Virus record (IMG/VR): IMGVR_UViG_3300044908_000026
Span: 1-64,000 of that record
DNA from: a virus
Strand: one strand, 5' to 3'
Length of the DNA: 64,000 nt
Part shown: positions 6,334-14,849 of the stretch, piece by piece
Numbering within the stretch: position 1 is the stretch's first letter
Layout: each line of letters starts with the position of its first letter
Program-made: the position numbers and the translations under genes
The notes under the pieces: generated by a model
What the model was told of the DNA's origin: nothing
Database searches by the model: none
The model's input: only the letters and a program-made list of their open reading frames with translations

Positions 6334-7199
6334 GCGCAAACCAAGTTGTACCGATCCAGAATGCCGATATCGAGCGCGTGCTACTCACTGGCGATCTGTC
6401 TAAGTTGACGCCGGATCAGCGGCTTTCCTACTACAACAATGTGTGTTCAAGCTTGGGACTGAATCCCCTTACGAAGCCGTTCGCCTACTTGTCGCTCAAC
6501 GGAAAGACGGTGCTGTACGCGCTAAAGGATTGCACGGAGCAGCTTCGCAATATCCATGCGATCAGCTTGACGATCCCGGTACGCGAAGTGATAGAGGGCG
6601 TCTATGTGGTTACCGCTCATGCCGTGCGCGCCGACGGTCGCTGTGACGAAGCCACGGGAGCCGTCCCAATTGAAGGACTGAAGGGTGAAGCGCGGGCCAA
6701 TGCTCTGATGAAGGCGGAAACGAAGGCCAAGCGCCGTGTGACGCTTTCAATCTGCGGTTTGGGAATGCTTGACGAAACGGAGGCCGACAGTATTCCTGGT
6801 GCGCACCCGGAGTTTCCCGAGATTGACACCGGGGGGCATCCGGTTGGCACACGCGAAGCGCAAGAACACGTGCGCGACCGTAAATTAGCGGCCATCGCTC
6901 AACCGGCTGCGGAGCCAGCAGAGCCGTCCAGCCTGCCGGTGGACAAACCGAAGGTCGCTCCCAAGAACTTCGAGATGCTGGAGAAGTTTGCCTCGATCAA
7001 GGCCGACCTTAAAAAGATCACGGGCGACGACAAGAAGTACTACGAAATCCTCGGGGCGCACGGGCGACTCAAGAGCAGCGAAATACCAACGGTTGAAGAG
7101 GGGCGCACGATTTACGCGCAGATGAAGGAATGCTTTGTAGGCGCGATGGAAGCGCGCGGCGTGGACATGAAACGACAGAAAGAGGAACAGAATGGCTGA
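6330..7199 (+). CDS. Probable ssDNA-annealing recombinase (RecT/Rad52-like)
   Basis: 289 aa. Residues 1-150 read like phage single-strand annealing proteins: LTPDQRLSYYNNVCSSLGLN followed by PLTKPFAYLSLNGKTVLYA, and later AETKAKRRVTLSICGLGM. Such proteins pair complementary single strands in phage recombination and replication repair. The C-terminal 110 residues are a linker plus a helical tail. The context (DUF1064 nuclease-like, HNH-type and AT-hook-like neighbours) supports a DNA-metabolism role. The fold assignment is from motif memory, not a search; another DNA-binding family remains possible. Confidence 0.6.
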   Translation: MSANQVVPIQNADIERVLLTGDLSKLTPDQRLSYYNNVCSSLGLNPLTKPFAYLSLNGKTVLYALKDCTEQLRNIHAISLTIPVREVIEGVYVVTAHAVRADGRCDEATGAVPIEGLKGEARANALMKAETKAKRRVTLSICGLGMLDETEADSIPGAHPEFPEIDTGGHPVGTREAQEHVRDRKLAAIAQPAAEPAEPSSLPVDKPKVAPKNFEMLEKFASIKADLKKITGDDKKYYEILGAHGRLKSSEIPTVEEGRTIYAQMKECFVGAMEARGVDMKRQKEEQNG

Positions 7200-7431
7200 A
7201 ATCAAGACCGGACAGGCAATCGCTACGATCATTGACGTGCTGGACGGCGTTGCAATCGGAGATGTTCCGCGCGTTATGGCGTGCGTCCGGGAATACCTGA
7301 ACGGCGTCGACGGCGCGCATGAGCCTAAGATCGGACGCCCGAAGGGGTCACGCAATCGTAAGAAGGCAAGCACGCCCGCGCTGTCGGACGCGCAGAAGCA
7401 GGCGCAGGCGAGCTTGCCGGGAGCGGAGTAG
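7192..7431 (+). CDS. Small protein with AT-hook-like tail
   Basis: 79 aa. A helical N-terminal half (residues 1-45) precedes KIGRPKGSRNRKK, an AT-hook-like GRP core in a basic context that usually contacts the minor groove. It overlaps the annealing protein by eight bases and may be its accessory factor. The family is unknown. Confidence 0.65.
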   Translation: MAEIKTGQAIATIIDVLDGVAIGDVPRVMACVREYLNGVDGAHEPKIGRPKGSRNRKKASTPALSDAQKQAQASLPGAE

Positions 7432-7433
7432 CT

Positions 7434-7517
7434 TTGGTCACGAAGCGCGTGGACCTCTGGAAACGACGGCGCGAGGTGATGTTTGAAGCGATTGAGAAGC
7501 TGAAGGAGATTAAGTGA
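7434..7517 (+). CDS. Tiny ORF with TTG start
   Basis: 27 codons from a TTG at 7434, giving a very basic helix (TKRVDLWKRRREVMFEAIEKL). The stop overlaps the GTG of the next gene and its end carries that gene's AAGGAG site. The start codon is a guess; it is supported by the tight packing. Confidence 0.35.
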   Translation: MVTKRVDLWKRRREVMFEAIEKLKEIK

Positions 7518-7789
7518 CCCAGCAATCCTTCCGCCTCTGCGATCCAGCGGTCGACCAGCAGCCCGAGAAGCGGCGGCTGTCGAAGCAATGTGCGGCGATC
7601 CTCGCGCGGTTGAAAGAAGGGCCTGCTACTAACCGGGAACTTGTCGCGATCAGCCTCAACCATACGGGTCGCATTTCGGACTTGCGCCGCTCTTCTTACG
7701 TGATCGAGGTTGAGAGCCACGATCACACAACAGGACTTGTGGTGTACCGATTGGTCGAAAAACCGAAGGCGTTCCAATATCCAGATTGA
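7514..7789 (+). CDS. Winged-helix protein
   Basis: 91 aa from the GTG at 7514, with AAGGAG eight bases upstream. The centre reads QCAAILARLKEGPATNRELVAISLNHTGRISDLRRS, a helix-turn-helix with the NxxxRISDLR recognition helix common in phage helix-turn-helix proteins, followed by a beta wing (HDHTTGLVVYRLVE). It likely binds DNA as a regulator. Confidence 0.75.
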   Translation: MTQQSFRLCDPAVDQQPEKRRLSKQCAAILARLKEGPATNRELVAISLNHTGRISDLRRSSYVIEVESHDHTTGLVVYRLVEKPKAFQYPD

Positions 7790-7798
7790 GGTGAACTG

Positions 7799-8029
7799 AT
7801 GCACAGCCTGCTAAGCTGGCCCTACATCTCGCTCATGGTGGTGCTCCTATCTGGTGCCGCGTGGGTCAAGATGGGTCGCTCGCCGTTCTATTGGGGCGCG
7901 ATGGCGATGCTGCACCTGGAGACGATCAGGGTCCAGTTTGGAGCGACCTTTGCGTTCTCCGTGCGGCACTTCGCGGATAATTACTCGGGCGCTTTTGCGC
8001 GGTTGAAACGGGAAGTGTTGGATGTCTGA
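7799..8029 (+). CDS. Small membrane protein
   Basis: 76 aa. Two hydrophobic segments near the start (YISLMVVLLSGAAW and FYWGAMAMLHLET) suggest an inner-membrane hairpin with an amphipathic C-terminus. The ATG at 7799 has GAGGTGA upstream. The function is unknown; it is in the early operon and so is less likely to be a late holin. Confidence 0.6.
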   Translation: MHSLLSWPYISLMVVLLSGAAWVKMGRSPFYWGAMAMLHLETIRVQFGATFAFSVRHFADNYSGAFARLKREVLDV

Positions 8030-8177
8030 GTCGCGAGAGACGATCAAGCAAGAGGACGGTCTCCCGCTGGTCTATGTGGATAGCTTCGAGCCGCGCGAGT
8101 TGCTTGATTTGCTTGAGCAGATTCAGCGCAATGAACCATTCGTCCAGGACTTTAGGGAGCTGGAGAGCGGAGAATGA
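8022..8177 (+). CDS. Small acidic protein, unknown
   Basis: 51 aa, overlapping the previous gene by eight bases and the next by ATGA. It is strongly acidic, with helices (FEPRELLDLLEQIQR). No family is recognised. Confidence 0.55.
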   Translation: MSESRETIKQEDGLPLVYVDSFEPRELLDLLEQIQRNEPFVQDFRELESGE

Positions 8178-8440
8178 CATTAGCTAAGGGCCAGCGTTGG
8201 CGAATCGTGGCATGCGGGGTGCTGTGGGTGCGGATCACGCGCATCCAGTTACACAGCGACGGCGATTCCCGCATTCACTGGGTTGAGGATCGGGCCTTGC
8301 CGTGGGGCCGACTCAAGGGGAAAGATACAGGCTCGGTGTTTGTCGGGCGCATCGAGGAAGCCGCGCGTATAGACAAGGAACAGCGCGAGTTCGATGCGAA
8401 GTGGCGCGACACGGATTCCGTGGAGGTGCGCTATCGTTGA
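8174..8440 (+). CDS. Small beta-rich protein, unknown
   Basis: 88 aa. Repeated short strands (GQRWRIVACGVLWVRITRI) suggest an SH3-like barrel, followed by a charged helical tail. Coupled by ATGA. The function is unknown. Confidence 0.6.
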   Translation: MTLAKGQRWRIVACGVLWVRITRIQLHSDGDSRIHWVEDRALPWGRLKGKDTGSVFVGRIEEAARIDKEQREFDAKWRDTDSVEVRYR

Positions 8441-8453
8441 CGCACTGAGGCGC

Positions 8454-8528
8454 ATGATCGAGGGTGCTACTGACTCCAGCCGCGCGGCACGCGCGGCGCG
8501 ACGCGCAAGCAAGAAAGGGACGCGATGA
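8454..8528 (+). CDS. Tiny ORF before the RNA ligase gene
   Basis: 24 codons, extremely basic (SSRAARAARRASKKG). Its TGA overlaps the RNA ligase ATG. It is supported only by position and overlap. Confidence 0.3.
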   Translation: MIEGATDSSRAARAARRASKKGTR

Positions 8529-9553
8529 GGCAACTTGCAACAATTCAAGTAGTAACCGACGTGCAGCCGATTGAGAATGCGGACGCCATTGAGAAGATTC
8601 GCGTCCTTGATTGGTGGTGCGTGTCCCGAAAGGGAGAGTTCTCGAAGGGCGACCGATGCGTGTATTTTGAGATCGATTCCCTTTTGCCTGCATCTCATCC
8701 AGCATTTTCGTTTCTCGAAAAGGGAAGCCGCAAGGTGACCGTGCTATTGGATGGAGGCGCGACCGCTGAGGGCTACCGCCTAAAAACGGTGCGGTTGCGC
8801 GGCCAGATTTCGCAAGGTTTGGCGTTGCCGGTGAGCGCATTCGCGTTAGGAGTTGGGGTCGGTTCCGATGTTTCCGAAATCCTCGGCGTAGTCAAGTGGG
8901 AGCCGCCCATCTCAAAGCAACTGGCCGCCATTGCCCGAGGTCCGTTCCCATCCTTCATCCCTAAAACAGATGAGGAGCGCGTGCAAAATCTCGGAGATAC
9001 GATCAAGGCCCATGAGGGCGAGACGTTCTATGTCACCGAAAAACTTGACGGAAGTTCTGCCACATTCTACCGCACAGAGGAACGCTTTGGTGTTTGCAGC
9101 CGGAATCTTGATTTACTGGAAGGGAACATGTACTGGAACGTAGCGAAGGCACTTGATCTTGAATCGAGAGTGCCGGTCGGTTTCGCAATTCAGGGTGAGA
9201 TTATCGGTGAATCCATCCAGGGAAACCCCCTCAAACGCAAAGGTCACCAACTTTACGTTTTCAATGTCTATAACATCAACGAAGCGCGATTCCTGGATTT
9301 CGAGGACTTCATTATCTTCTGCACAGAGAAGGGCCTCCCTAACGTCCCGGTGGTTGATGCTGGATTGCTTCTTCCTGGAGACGCGGCTGCGCTGGTGGAG
9401 ATGGCAGATGGAAAGAGCCTACTGACACCAGAAGTTGATCGCGAAGGGCTGGTATTCCGTCCGTTGCGCGAGAAACGCGAACAGATGCGAGGCTCGGAGC
9501 AACGGCTTTCATTCAAGGCAATCTCGAACAAATATCTGTTGAAGGCTGGCTAA
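8525..9553 (+). CDS. RNA ligase, Rnl5/DRB0094 type
   Basis: 342 aa. The N-terminal domain (residues 1-130) has the pattern of the Deinococcus radiodurans ligase family: LATIQVV, then IENADAIEKI and KGDRCVYFEIDSLLP. Motif I is EKLDGSS (residues 172-178, Lys173 the adenylation site), motif III lies around QGEIIGES (223-230), motif IV is EGLVF (307-311) and motif V SFKAISNKYL (329-338). These ATP-dependent enzymes join 3'-OH and 5'-phosphate ends of RNA, often at nicks. All catalytic motifs appear intact. It is one of two unrelated RNA ligases in this operon. Confidence 0.88.
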   Translation: MRQLATIQVVTDVQPIENADAIEKIRVLDWWCVSRKGEFSKGDRCVYFEIDSLLPASHPAFSFLEKGSRKVTVLLDGGATAEGYRLKTVRLRGQISQGLALPVSAFALGVGVGSDVSEILGVVKWEPPISKQLAAIARGPFPSFIPKTDEERVQNLGDTIKAHEGETFYVTEKLDGSSATFYRTEERFGVCSRNLDLLEGNMYWNVAKALDLESRVPVGFAIQGEIIGESIQGNPLKRKGHQLYVFNVYNINEARFLDFEDFIIFCTEKGLPNVPVVDAGLLLPGDAAALVEMADGKSLLTPEVDREGLVFRPLREKREQMRGSEQRLSFKAISNKYLLKAG

Positions 9554-9555
9554 TA

Positions 9556-10197
9556 ATGACACCCGAGATCATCACTACCGAAGCCCAGCTGAAGGAGATC
9601 GAGAGGCGGGCACTATCGGCAAGCTCCGGATCAGGGCATTTTTCGAAAACTAATCGCTCATCAAACCCTGTTATCAACATCATGTTGCCGTGCGTCCAGG
9701 ATAGTCCCAATCTGGTCGCCAGCCTACGAGCGGCCTGGGCGCAGCGCGACGAAGCACTCCGTATTTGCCAGAAGCACGCTTTCGATTGCGGATGGGCGCA
9801 AAGCCGGTTGAACAACGAAGTCGCAGCAAACGAGCGGCTGTGCGCGGAGATCGAGAAGCTGCGGAAATCGGATGGTGTGGTGAGTCGCAACATGATCATC
9901 GCGGCGCTCGCGTGTGCGTTCGTCATCATGACGGCTTTCGCATTGGCGCTACGTAGTCAGGGGATTCGGGACGCAGCGGAAAGTGAGCAGCGAGTTAAGG
10001 AATTTCGCACTGATGCTGAGGCCGAGATCGTGCGTCAACGTCAACGCGGGGATGAGTGGAAATCAGACTTCGGAGTGTGCCTGAAGAAAGCGTGGAACGA
10101 CGAAGTGGAACTCGACCGCCTGCGCCGGAATCGGGCGATATTGGAACCGTTTATCCGCGAGGGAAGATTAGTGATCGTACAAGAAAGGGAACCATAG
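9556..10197 (+). CDS. Membrane-anchored coiled-coil protein
   Basis: 213 aa. A cytoplasmic-type N-terminal part with helices (residues 45-110) is followed by one strongly hydrophobic segment (about 113-133, IIAALACAFVIMTAFALAL) and a long charged coiled coil (QRVKEFRTDAEAEIVRQRQR). The ATG has no strong ribosome binding site, two bases after the ligase stop. The function is unknown; the architecture resembles a membrane-tethered scaffold. Confidence 0.65.
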   Translation: MTPEIITTEAQLKEIERRALSASSGSGHFSKTNRSSNPVINIMLPCVQDSPNLVASLRAAWAQRDEALRICQKHAFDCGWAQSRLNNEVAANERLCAEIEKLRKSDGVVSRNMIIAALACAFVIMTAFALALRSQGIRDAAESEQRVKEFRTDAEAEIVRQRQRGDEWKSDFGVCLKKAWNDEVELDRLRRNRAILEPFIREGRLVIVQEREP

Positions 10198-10556
10198 TGG
10201 CGAAAGCGAAACAGGAAGAACAAAAACCGCAGACCGATTTTCTGGCTACGATTCTCGACATGCGGGCGGGAAAAGTAGCGAGCGACATTAACCAGAAGTT
10301 CAACACGGTGCTAGACGCCGTGATCGCGACCGGCGGGAAAGGCGAGATCAACCTGAAGATAAAGATCAAGCCATCCGAGTTTGGCGAAGGCGGCACGGTC
10401 GTTCAGGTTCAGGCGTCTCACGAGATCAAGGCAAAGTCGCCAGAGCTTGTCACTGGACCGAGCACGTTTTTCGTGTCGCGCGACGGCACACTGACTCGCA
10501 GCGACCCGGCGCAGCAGGCGATGTTCGAGACGGAACCAATCCAGGAGGCGAAGTAA
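10197..10556 (+). CDS. Hypothetical protein upstream of DUF2303
   Basis: 119 aa from the GTG at 10197, which overlaps the TAG of the previous gene and follows AAAGGGAACC. The ATG at 10056 in the same frame would lie deep inside that gene. It shows a beta-rich centre (EINLKIKIKPSEFGEGG) and a variable tail. It is adjacent to the DUF2303 gene and may be a partner. The function is unknown. Confidence 0.65.
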   Translation: MAKAKQEEQKPQTDFLATILDMRAGKVASDINQKFNTVLDAVIATGGKGEINLKIKIKPSEFGEGGTVVQVQASHEIKAKSPELVTGPSTFFVSRDGTLTRSDPAQQAMFETEPIQEAK

Positions 10557-11402
10557 ATGGAATCGATCAACAAAGAAGCGATCACGGCAATCGTTGACTT
10601 GGCGCTCAAGGGGACTGTTCCACAGGCCGTTCCTGGCGGCAACATCCCTTATGCGCTGGAAGTCCTACCGGGCGGCGGTACGCATGTGCGGCCACTGACG
10701 GACCTGATTTTCAATGAGCACTCAGCTAAACCGGATCGGATCAAAACGAACGTTGCTGTGGGTGATGTTCATTCTTTCTTGGACTACTGGACGCTGTTTT
10801 CCGACCCGAACAGTCGGGTGTTCGCCGATGAGAACACTTCGCAAATCCGTGCGATCCTCGACTATCACGGTGCCGGCGAAGGGTCGCCACGGTGGGGATC
10901 GCACGTCCTTGTGCTGGCACCGAAGTTGTCCGAGGAGTGGACAGCGTGGACGGGCAAAAACAGCCAGCCGTTCACGCAACAGGCATTCGCGGAGTTTCTG
11001 GAGCAGAACTGCATGGATGTCACGACGCCATCGCCGGCCGATATGGTCGAGATCGCTAACGACCTGCAAGCAACAACGCAAATCGAGTTCGGTTCTTCGC
11101 AGCGACAGAGTTCTGGCCAGGTGCAGCTCAAATACGTCGAAACCGTCAGGGCCACAACGGGGTCCAACGTAATCGACGTGCCGGAGCGGTTCAAGATCAG
11201 CATTCCGGTGTTCGTCGGTGGCGATAAAGTGCCGATGGAGGCGTTCCTGCGCTTCCGGCCGAAGGACGGCAAGGTGACCTTCCACTACACGCTGATCCGT
11301 CCATACGAGGTGAAGCGCGCGGCATTTCAGGCAATGTCGGCGGCGGTGCAGGGCGGCGTCGGCGACTCGAAGATCATCAACGGCGAAGCTGTCAACAGGT
11401 AG
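10557..11402 (+). CDS. DUF2303 (YfdQ-like) protein
   Basis: 281 aa, full length for the family. Typical DUF2303 features are FLDYWTLFSDPNSRVFAD near residue 70, a YHGAGEGSPRWGSH segment near 103 and the C-terminal VPMEAFLRFRPKDGKV / FHYTLIRPYEVKRAAF. The family is common in prophages and phage early regions, and its function is not established. It starts immediately after the previous TAA. Family recognition is strong. Confidence 0.85.
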   Translation: MESINKEAITAIVDLALKGTVPQAVPGGNIPYALEVLPGGGTHVRPLTDLIFNEHSAKPDRIKTNVAVGDVHSFLDYWTLFSDPNSRVFADENTSQIRAILDYHGAGEGSPRWGSHVLVLAPKLSEEWTAWTGKNSQPFTQQAFAEFLEQNCMDVTTPSPADMVEIANDLQATTQIEFGSSQRQSSGQVQLKYVETVRATTGSNVIDVPERFKISIPVFVGGDKVPMEAFLRFRPKDGKVTFHYTLIRPYEVKRAAFQAMSAAVQGGVGDSKIINGEAVNR

Positions 11403-11404
11403 TC

Positions 11405-11806
11405 GTGACCACCCGCCTTTCAGCTTCGGAGGCAGCGGCGTTAATCGGAGGACGCCGCTCGAAGTACGGTGTGGATCGTAGCGAGGCGGGGAAGTCGGCG
11501 CGGACGTATGGCGGCCGCATTTTCGACAGTGTGGCTGAAATGAGGTATTGCCAACTGCTCGACATCCGCAAATTGGCGGGAGATATTCAGGATTTTTGGT
11601 GCCAGCAAGATATTCCGCTAGTGGTTAACGGAATCAGAGTGGCGAAGCTGATCGCGGATTTCAAAATCTTGCATCTCGACAACACCATCGAGTTTTGCGA
11701 CGTAAAGGGGTTCGCCACTCCTGCGTTTCGTCTCAAACTGAAGTTGCTGAAGGCCTGCCATCCGAATTTGAGATTTACCGTTGTGCCTGCAAAGGAGATT
11801 CGATGA
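11405..11806 (+). CDS. DUF1064 nuclease-like protein
   Basis: 133 aa from a GTG at 11405. It contains KYGVDRSEAG, FDSVAEMRYCQLL, IADFKILHLDN and EFCDVKGFATPAFRLKLKLL. This matches DUF1064, a restriction-endonuclease-like family with a PD-(D/E)xK-type core (here the Asp of IADF, the Glu of EFCDVKG and its Lys). It may cut branched DNA as a junction resolvase, which would suit the nearby annealing protein. Confidence 0.8.
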   Translation: MTTRLSASEAAALIGGRRSKYGVDRSEAGKSARTYGGRIFDSVAEMRYCQLLDIRKLAGDIQDFWCQQDIPLVVNGIRVAKLIADFKILHLDNTIEFCDVKGFATPAFRLKLKLLKACHPNLRFTVVPAKEIR

Positions 11807-11907
11807 CAAAAGAAGAGATGGCCGCAGTCCGCAAAGTGAAGCGTGAGATTTCGCGGCTGGGGCGGCTATGCGAACTCGCGGCCAATGCTCTGGAGAAAGC
11901 TCTGTGA
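11803..11907 (+). CDS. Small helical protein
   Basis: 34 aa. The ATG at 11803 overlaps the previous TGA and has AAGGAG upstream. It is one basic amphipathic helix pair (AAVRKVKREISRLGRLCELA). The function is unknown. Confidence 0.5.
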   Translation: MTKEEMAAVRKVKREISRLGRLCELAANALEKAL

Positions 11908-12113
11908 TCTGGGTTTGGCTCTCTCGCATCACGCCAGTCCGCTGGTTCACGGAGAACATGGACCGCCCGCAATGCTGGCGCTACCGCATCGCGTTCCCGG
12001 TTTTCTCGAATGCTTGGTGGTATGGTGACCATTGTGTAGGGCTTCAGCACTTTCCGCACTTCACGGCCGCCGTGGATCGCGTATACGCTGGAAAGTCGAT
12101 CATGCTGCCATGA
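11904..12113 (+). CDS. Small aromatic-rich protein
   Basis: 69 aa from the GTG at 11904, overlapping the previous TGA. It is unusually rich in Trp, Phe and His (IWVWLSRITPVRWFTENM, then SNAWWYGDHCVG). It is not clearly membrane-spanning. No family is recognised. Confidence 0.5.
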   Translation: MIWVWLSRITPVRWFTENMDRPQCWRYRIAFPVFSNAWWYGDHCVGLQHFPHFTAAVDRVYAGKSIMLP

Positions 12114-12196
12114 CCGCACTCGCCGAACAACCGCTTCGCGCCCGCGAACTCGTCAAAGACGGAGTTTGGCAGGTTCCACCAGAATTGCGCCCGTAG
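12110..12196 (+). CDS. Tiny ORF
   Basis: 28 codons, with the start overlapping the previous TGA. The sequence (QPLRARELVKDGVWQVPPEL) reads like genuine protein. Its function is unknown. Confidence 0.4.
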   Translation: MTALAEQPLRARELVKDGVWQVPPELRP

Positions 12197-12208
12197 GGAT
12201 GGCAGAGC

Positions 12209-12787
12209 ATGGCAGTGCGCGAAAGCGTTGAAACCACTACGCAAACCAGAACGAAAATCCTTCGGGTTACGGAAGTACTGGTTCAGGAGCAGCATCCCGA
12301 TGTGTTGGCGACCATGGAATCCCTGCCAGAGCCGGTAGACCTCGGCCCTCCACTGATCGAGCTGATTGCGCCCAAGGCGATTGCTGCGCCGCCAAGCCCT
12401 ATTCCTGCCGACAGCCCGGAGTTGGTACAGGAGTTGGTGGACCTGCATGTCCAGACCTCAGCCGACGGCACCGAGTTGGAGTTCGACCGCGAGTGGGAGC
12501 GGATTTGCGACATCGGGTGGGAATTGAGAAGGCATCGTGAGATCAAGGCTCAGGTCGATGAACTACTTGGATCTTGGATCGAACGCAATCGCGATAAGCT
12601 GCGTCATGTCGGTCTGAATTCTGCACCAATCCGAGAACTGTACTCAGTTTTTCACGCCGCGCTATTCGATATGTCCTCTGCGGCAGCGGCGAAACTATCC
12701 AGGGAAGTTGATGAGGCGCGATACGGAAAGTTTTGCGCCAAGTGTGGCTATCGAGAAAAGGATTGCGAATGCGAGAAAACTGCATGA
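12209..12787 (+). CDS. Hypothetical protein with C-terminal cysteines
   Basis: 192 aa. A variable, Pro-rich N-terminal third is followed by helices (LVQELVDLHVQ, then KAQVDELLGSWIERNRDKLR) and a Cys-rich end, KFCAKCGYREKDCEC, which could be a zinc knuckle. It overlaps the next gene by ATGA. The function is unknown. Confidence 0.65.
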   Translation: MAVRESVETTTQTRTKILRVTEVLVQEQHPDVLATMESLPEPVDLGPPLIELIAPKAIAAPPSPIPADSPELVQELVDLHVQTSADGTELEFDREWERICDIGWELRRHREIKAQVDELLGSWIERNRDKLRHVGLNSAPIRELYSVFHAALFDMSSAAAAKLSREVDEARYGKFCAKCGYREKDCECEKTA

Positions 12788-13026
12788 CCCAGTCCACCCT
12801 CCCTCTCGCTGGCCCGCACGCGCTGGAAGCGGAACTGCGCGAACGCTGCCCGTTGCTGGAGATCGAGTGCCGCACCGAGTTGAGGGCGCGGTTTGATTGG
12901 AAAATTGCCGAAGGTCGGCAAGACAGCGCGGTCGTCGTCAAGGCCGAACGGCAGTTTTGGTCCCAGGTGCGCACCGACTTTATTGAGAAGTATGACTGCT
13001 GGGCGGCTGAACGGGAGAACACATGA
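12784..13026 (+). CDS. Hypothetical protein
   Basis: 80 aa from the ATG overlapping the previous stop. It is a charged helical protein with three Cys, ending EKYDCWAAERENT. It is immediately upstream of, and coupled to, the AAA ATPase. No family is recognised. Confidence 0.6.
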   Translation: MTQSTLPLAGPHALEAELRERCPLLEIECRTELRARFDWKIAEGRQDSAVVVKAERQFWSQVRTDFIEKYDCWAAERENT

Positions 13027-14849
13027 GCGAAGAGTTGGAATTAGCAGAACTGTTGGCAAAAACACCGACGCAAGATCAGGGTAATCGCGCCGTGCCGCGC
13101 ACGGCGGGGGAGTCTCCTGCTCCGCCGCGACCGGCTACCGCGACGGATGTGGACTTCGCCCAATGGCAGATTGGTCCTAATGGAAAGTTCCGCCCTGGCG
13201 CAAAGACACGCGAGAGGCTTCCGAGTGGAATTTATCGCCTCGGTGTGGATGATTACGGCCCATACGTTGAACTCATCTCCATCGCATCGGACGACATCAT
13301 CGAATTGCCGGAGCCAGCACATGTGCGCGTTCTGAGTGGCATTCGGAAGTTCTGGTCCTCGCGGGACCGCTACGAGCGCCACGGGCTGCTATACAAGCGC
13401 GGCGTGCTGCTGTGGGGGCCTCCAGGCGGCGGCAAGACGACCACCACTCAGTTGCTCATGACGGAGATCGTCAAGGCGCACAACGGCATCGTATTGATCG
13501 CGCACGATCCGAATTTTACGGTAACGGCGTTGCGTTTCCTGCGGCGGATTGAACCGCTTCGCCCGTTGATCGTCGTATTCGAGGATGTGGATGAGATTGT
13601 CTCTAATTTTGGCGAGCACGCACTGCTTGCGGTTTTGGACGGAGAACACCAGACAGACAACGTGGTTTACGTGGCGTGCCCAGCTCCAGAGGTGAGAATT
13701 CTAAAGGCGGATTTGACTTGGGTGCGAGCGGACACTTTGAAGGCAGGGGATGAATTGATAGCATTCGATGAAGAAGGTCCGCAACGCAAATATCGGACTT
13801 CTGTTGTAAACTCTTGCCCAATAATTTCAAAACCTAGATACAGAGTGACGACGGAACAGGGAAGTCTAATTGTTAGCGTGGGACATCCGTTCTTAGTAAA
13901 ACGCAGCACTGGCAGATGGCACGAGTGGAAGGTTGTCGAGAGTCTCAAAAAAGGGGACAAGCTAGCGTCGGTCGGCGACACATGGGAAACCGACGAAAGC
14001 AGAGATGGTGGCTATTTGGCTGGGCAGTATGACGCGGAAGGATCTCTTAATTTCTCAACCAATCAGCATGGTTCATTAAGCTTTAGAGTTTGTTGGGGGC
14101 AAGTAATAGGAGCGCTATCAGAGAAGGTTTCGGATTTGTTGAGGGCTCGTGGCTACAAAATTGCTGCATTCAACAAGAAACCAGTGATGGGGAGAATCGG
14201 CAAGGGGGTCGGGAAATTGGGTCCGCACCAACCGCAAATTTCCTTCACTGTGAATGGAGGCAAGTGGGAAAACCTGAGACTACTAGGTTCATTGAGGCCA
14301 AGCCGTTTACTGGGTGACAAACGACTGCGTACAGCATGGGAGGGAAATCGTCTTTGCCCTAAGTACACAAACGTATTGTCAGTCGAATATCTTGGAGAAG
14401 GCGAGGTGGTGGCGCTGGACACTACGACCAAAACTTTTATTGGCGAAGGACTTCTCCAGCACAACACGACGAATTACCCGGAGCGGCTGGGCGCGCGCAT
14501 CGTCAATAGGCCGTCCCGCTTCGATGAGCGCATCAAGATCGGGATGCCGTCGCCGGAGGCGCGGTTCGTATATCTACGAAAAGCTGTCGGAGAATCCGAT
14601 GTGCCGCTGGAGAAGTGGGTCAACGATACCGAGAATCTGAGCATCGCACATCTACGGGAATTGGTCGTGGCAATCCTCTGTCTTGAGCAGGATTACGACA
14701 CCGTGCTGGCGCGCCTGAAGGCGATGGAAATTATGCCGAAGCCTGAAGACGGGTTCAAACGCAAGCAGTACGACATGCAACAAGCGCAGGCACGTGTGGC
14801 TTCGACGTGGACGTTTACCCCTCAAACGGGAGGCGGGAATGGCCTATAG
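13023..14849 (+). CDS. BCS1-like AAA ATPase interrupted by an intein
   Basis: 608 aa precursor. The host protein has a Pro-rich linker (residues 25-45), a beta domain (46-100), Walker A WGPPGGGKTT (131-140), Walker B LIVVFEDVDE (182-191), a sensor-1 strand ending VVYVA at 218, and after the intein TTNYPERLG and the arginine-finger region NRPSRFDERI. Splicing would give a 345-aa BCS1-type AAA ATPase, which usually unfolds or remodels protein complexes. The intein sits directly before the sensor-1 Thr-Thr-Asn, so the unspliced precursor should be inactive. It is coupled by ATGA to its upstream neighbour. Confidence 0.85.
   Translation: MSEELELAELLAKTPTQDQGNRAVPRTAGESPAPPRPATATDVDFAQWQIGPNGKFRPGAKTRERLPSGIYRLGVDDYGPYVELISIASDDIIELPEPAHVRVLSGIRKFWSSRDRYERHGLLYKRGVLLWGPPGGGKTTTTQLLMTEIVKAHNGIVLIAHDPNFTVTALRFLRRIEPLRPLIVVFEDVDEIVSNFGEHALLAVLDGEHQTDNVVYVACPAPEVRILKADLTWVRADTLKAGDELIAFDEEGPQRKYRTSVVNSCPIISKPRYRVTTEQGSLIVSVGHPFLVKRSTGRWHEWKVVESLKKGDKLASVGDTWETDESRDGGYLAGQYDAEGSLNFSTNQHGSLSFRVCWGQVIGALSEKVSDLLRARGYKIAAFNKKPVMGRIGKGVGKLGPHQPQISFTVNGGKWENLRLLGSLRPSRLLGDKRLRTAWEGNRLCPKYTNVLSVEYLGEGEVVALDTTTKTFIGEGLLQHNTTNYPERLGARIVNRPSRFDERIKIGMPSPEARFVYLRKAVGESDVPLEKWVNDTENLSIAHLRELVVAILCLEQDYDTVLARLKAMEIMPKPEDGFKRKQYDMQQAQARVASTWTFTPQTGGGNGL
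13677..14465 (+). mobile_element. Intein with LAGLIDADG-like motif
   Basis: 263 aa, from Cys219 to Asn481 of the ATPase. Block A is CPAPEVRIL followed by LKAGDEL, block B is VSVGHPFLV, block F reads SVEYLGEGEVVALDT and block G ends FIGEGLLQHN, with the penultimate His and terminal Asn present and Thr as the +1 residue. A single GYLAGQYDAEGSL (precursor 331-343) looks like one LAGLIDADG motif, and I see no clear second one, so the endonuclease is probably degenerate or small. The intein DNA also looks more AT-rich than its host gene. Confidence 0.9.

Noticed and set aside
10722-11285. 187-codon minus-strand frame
   Set aside because: Shadow of the well-recognised DUF2303 gene.
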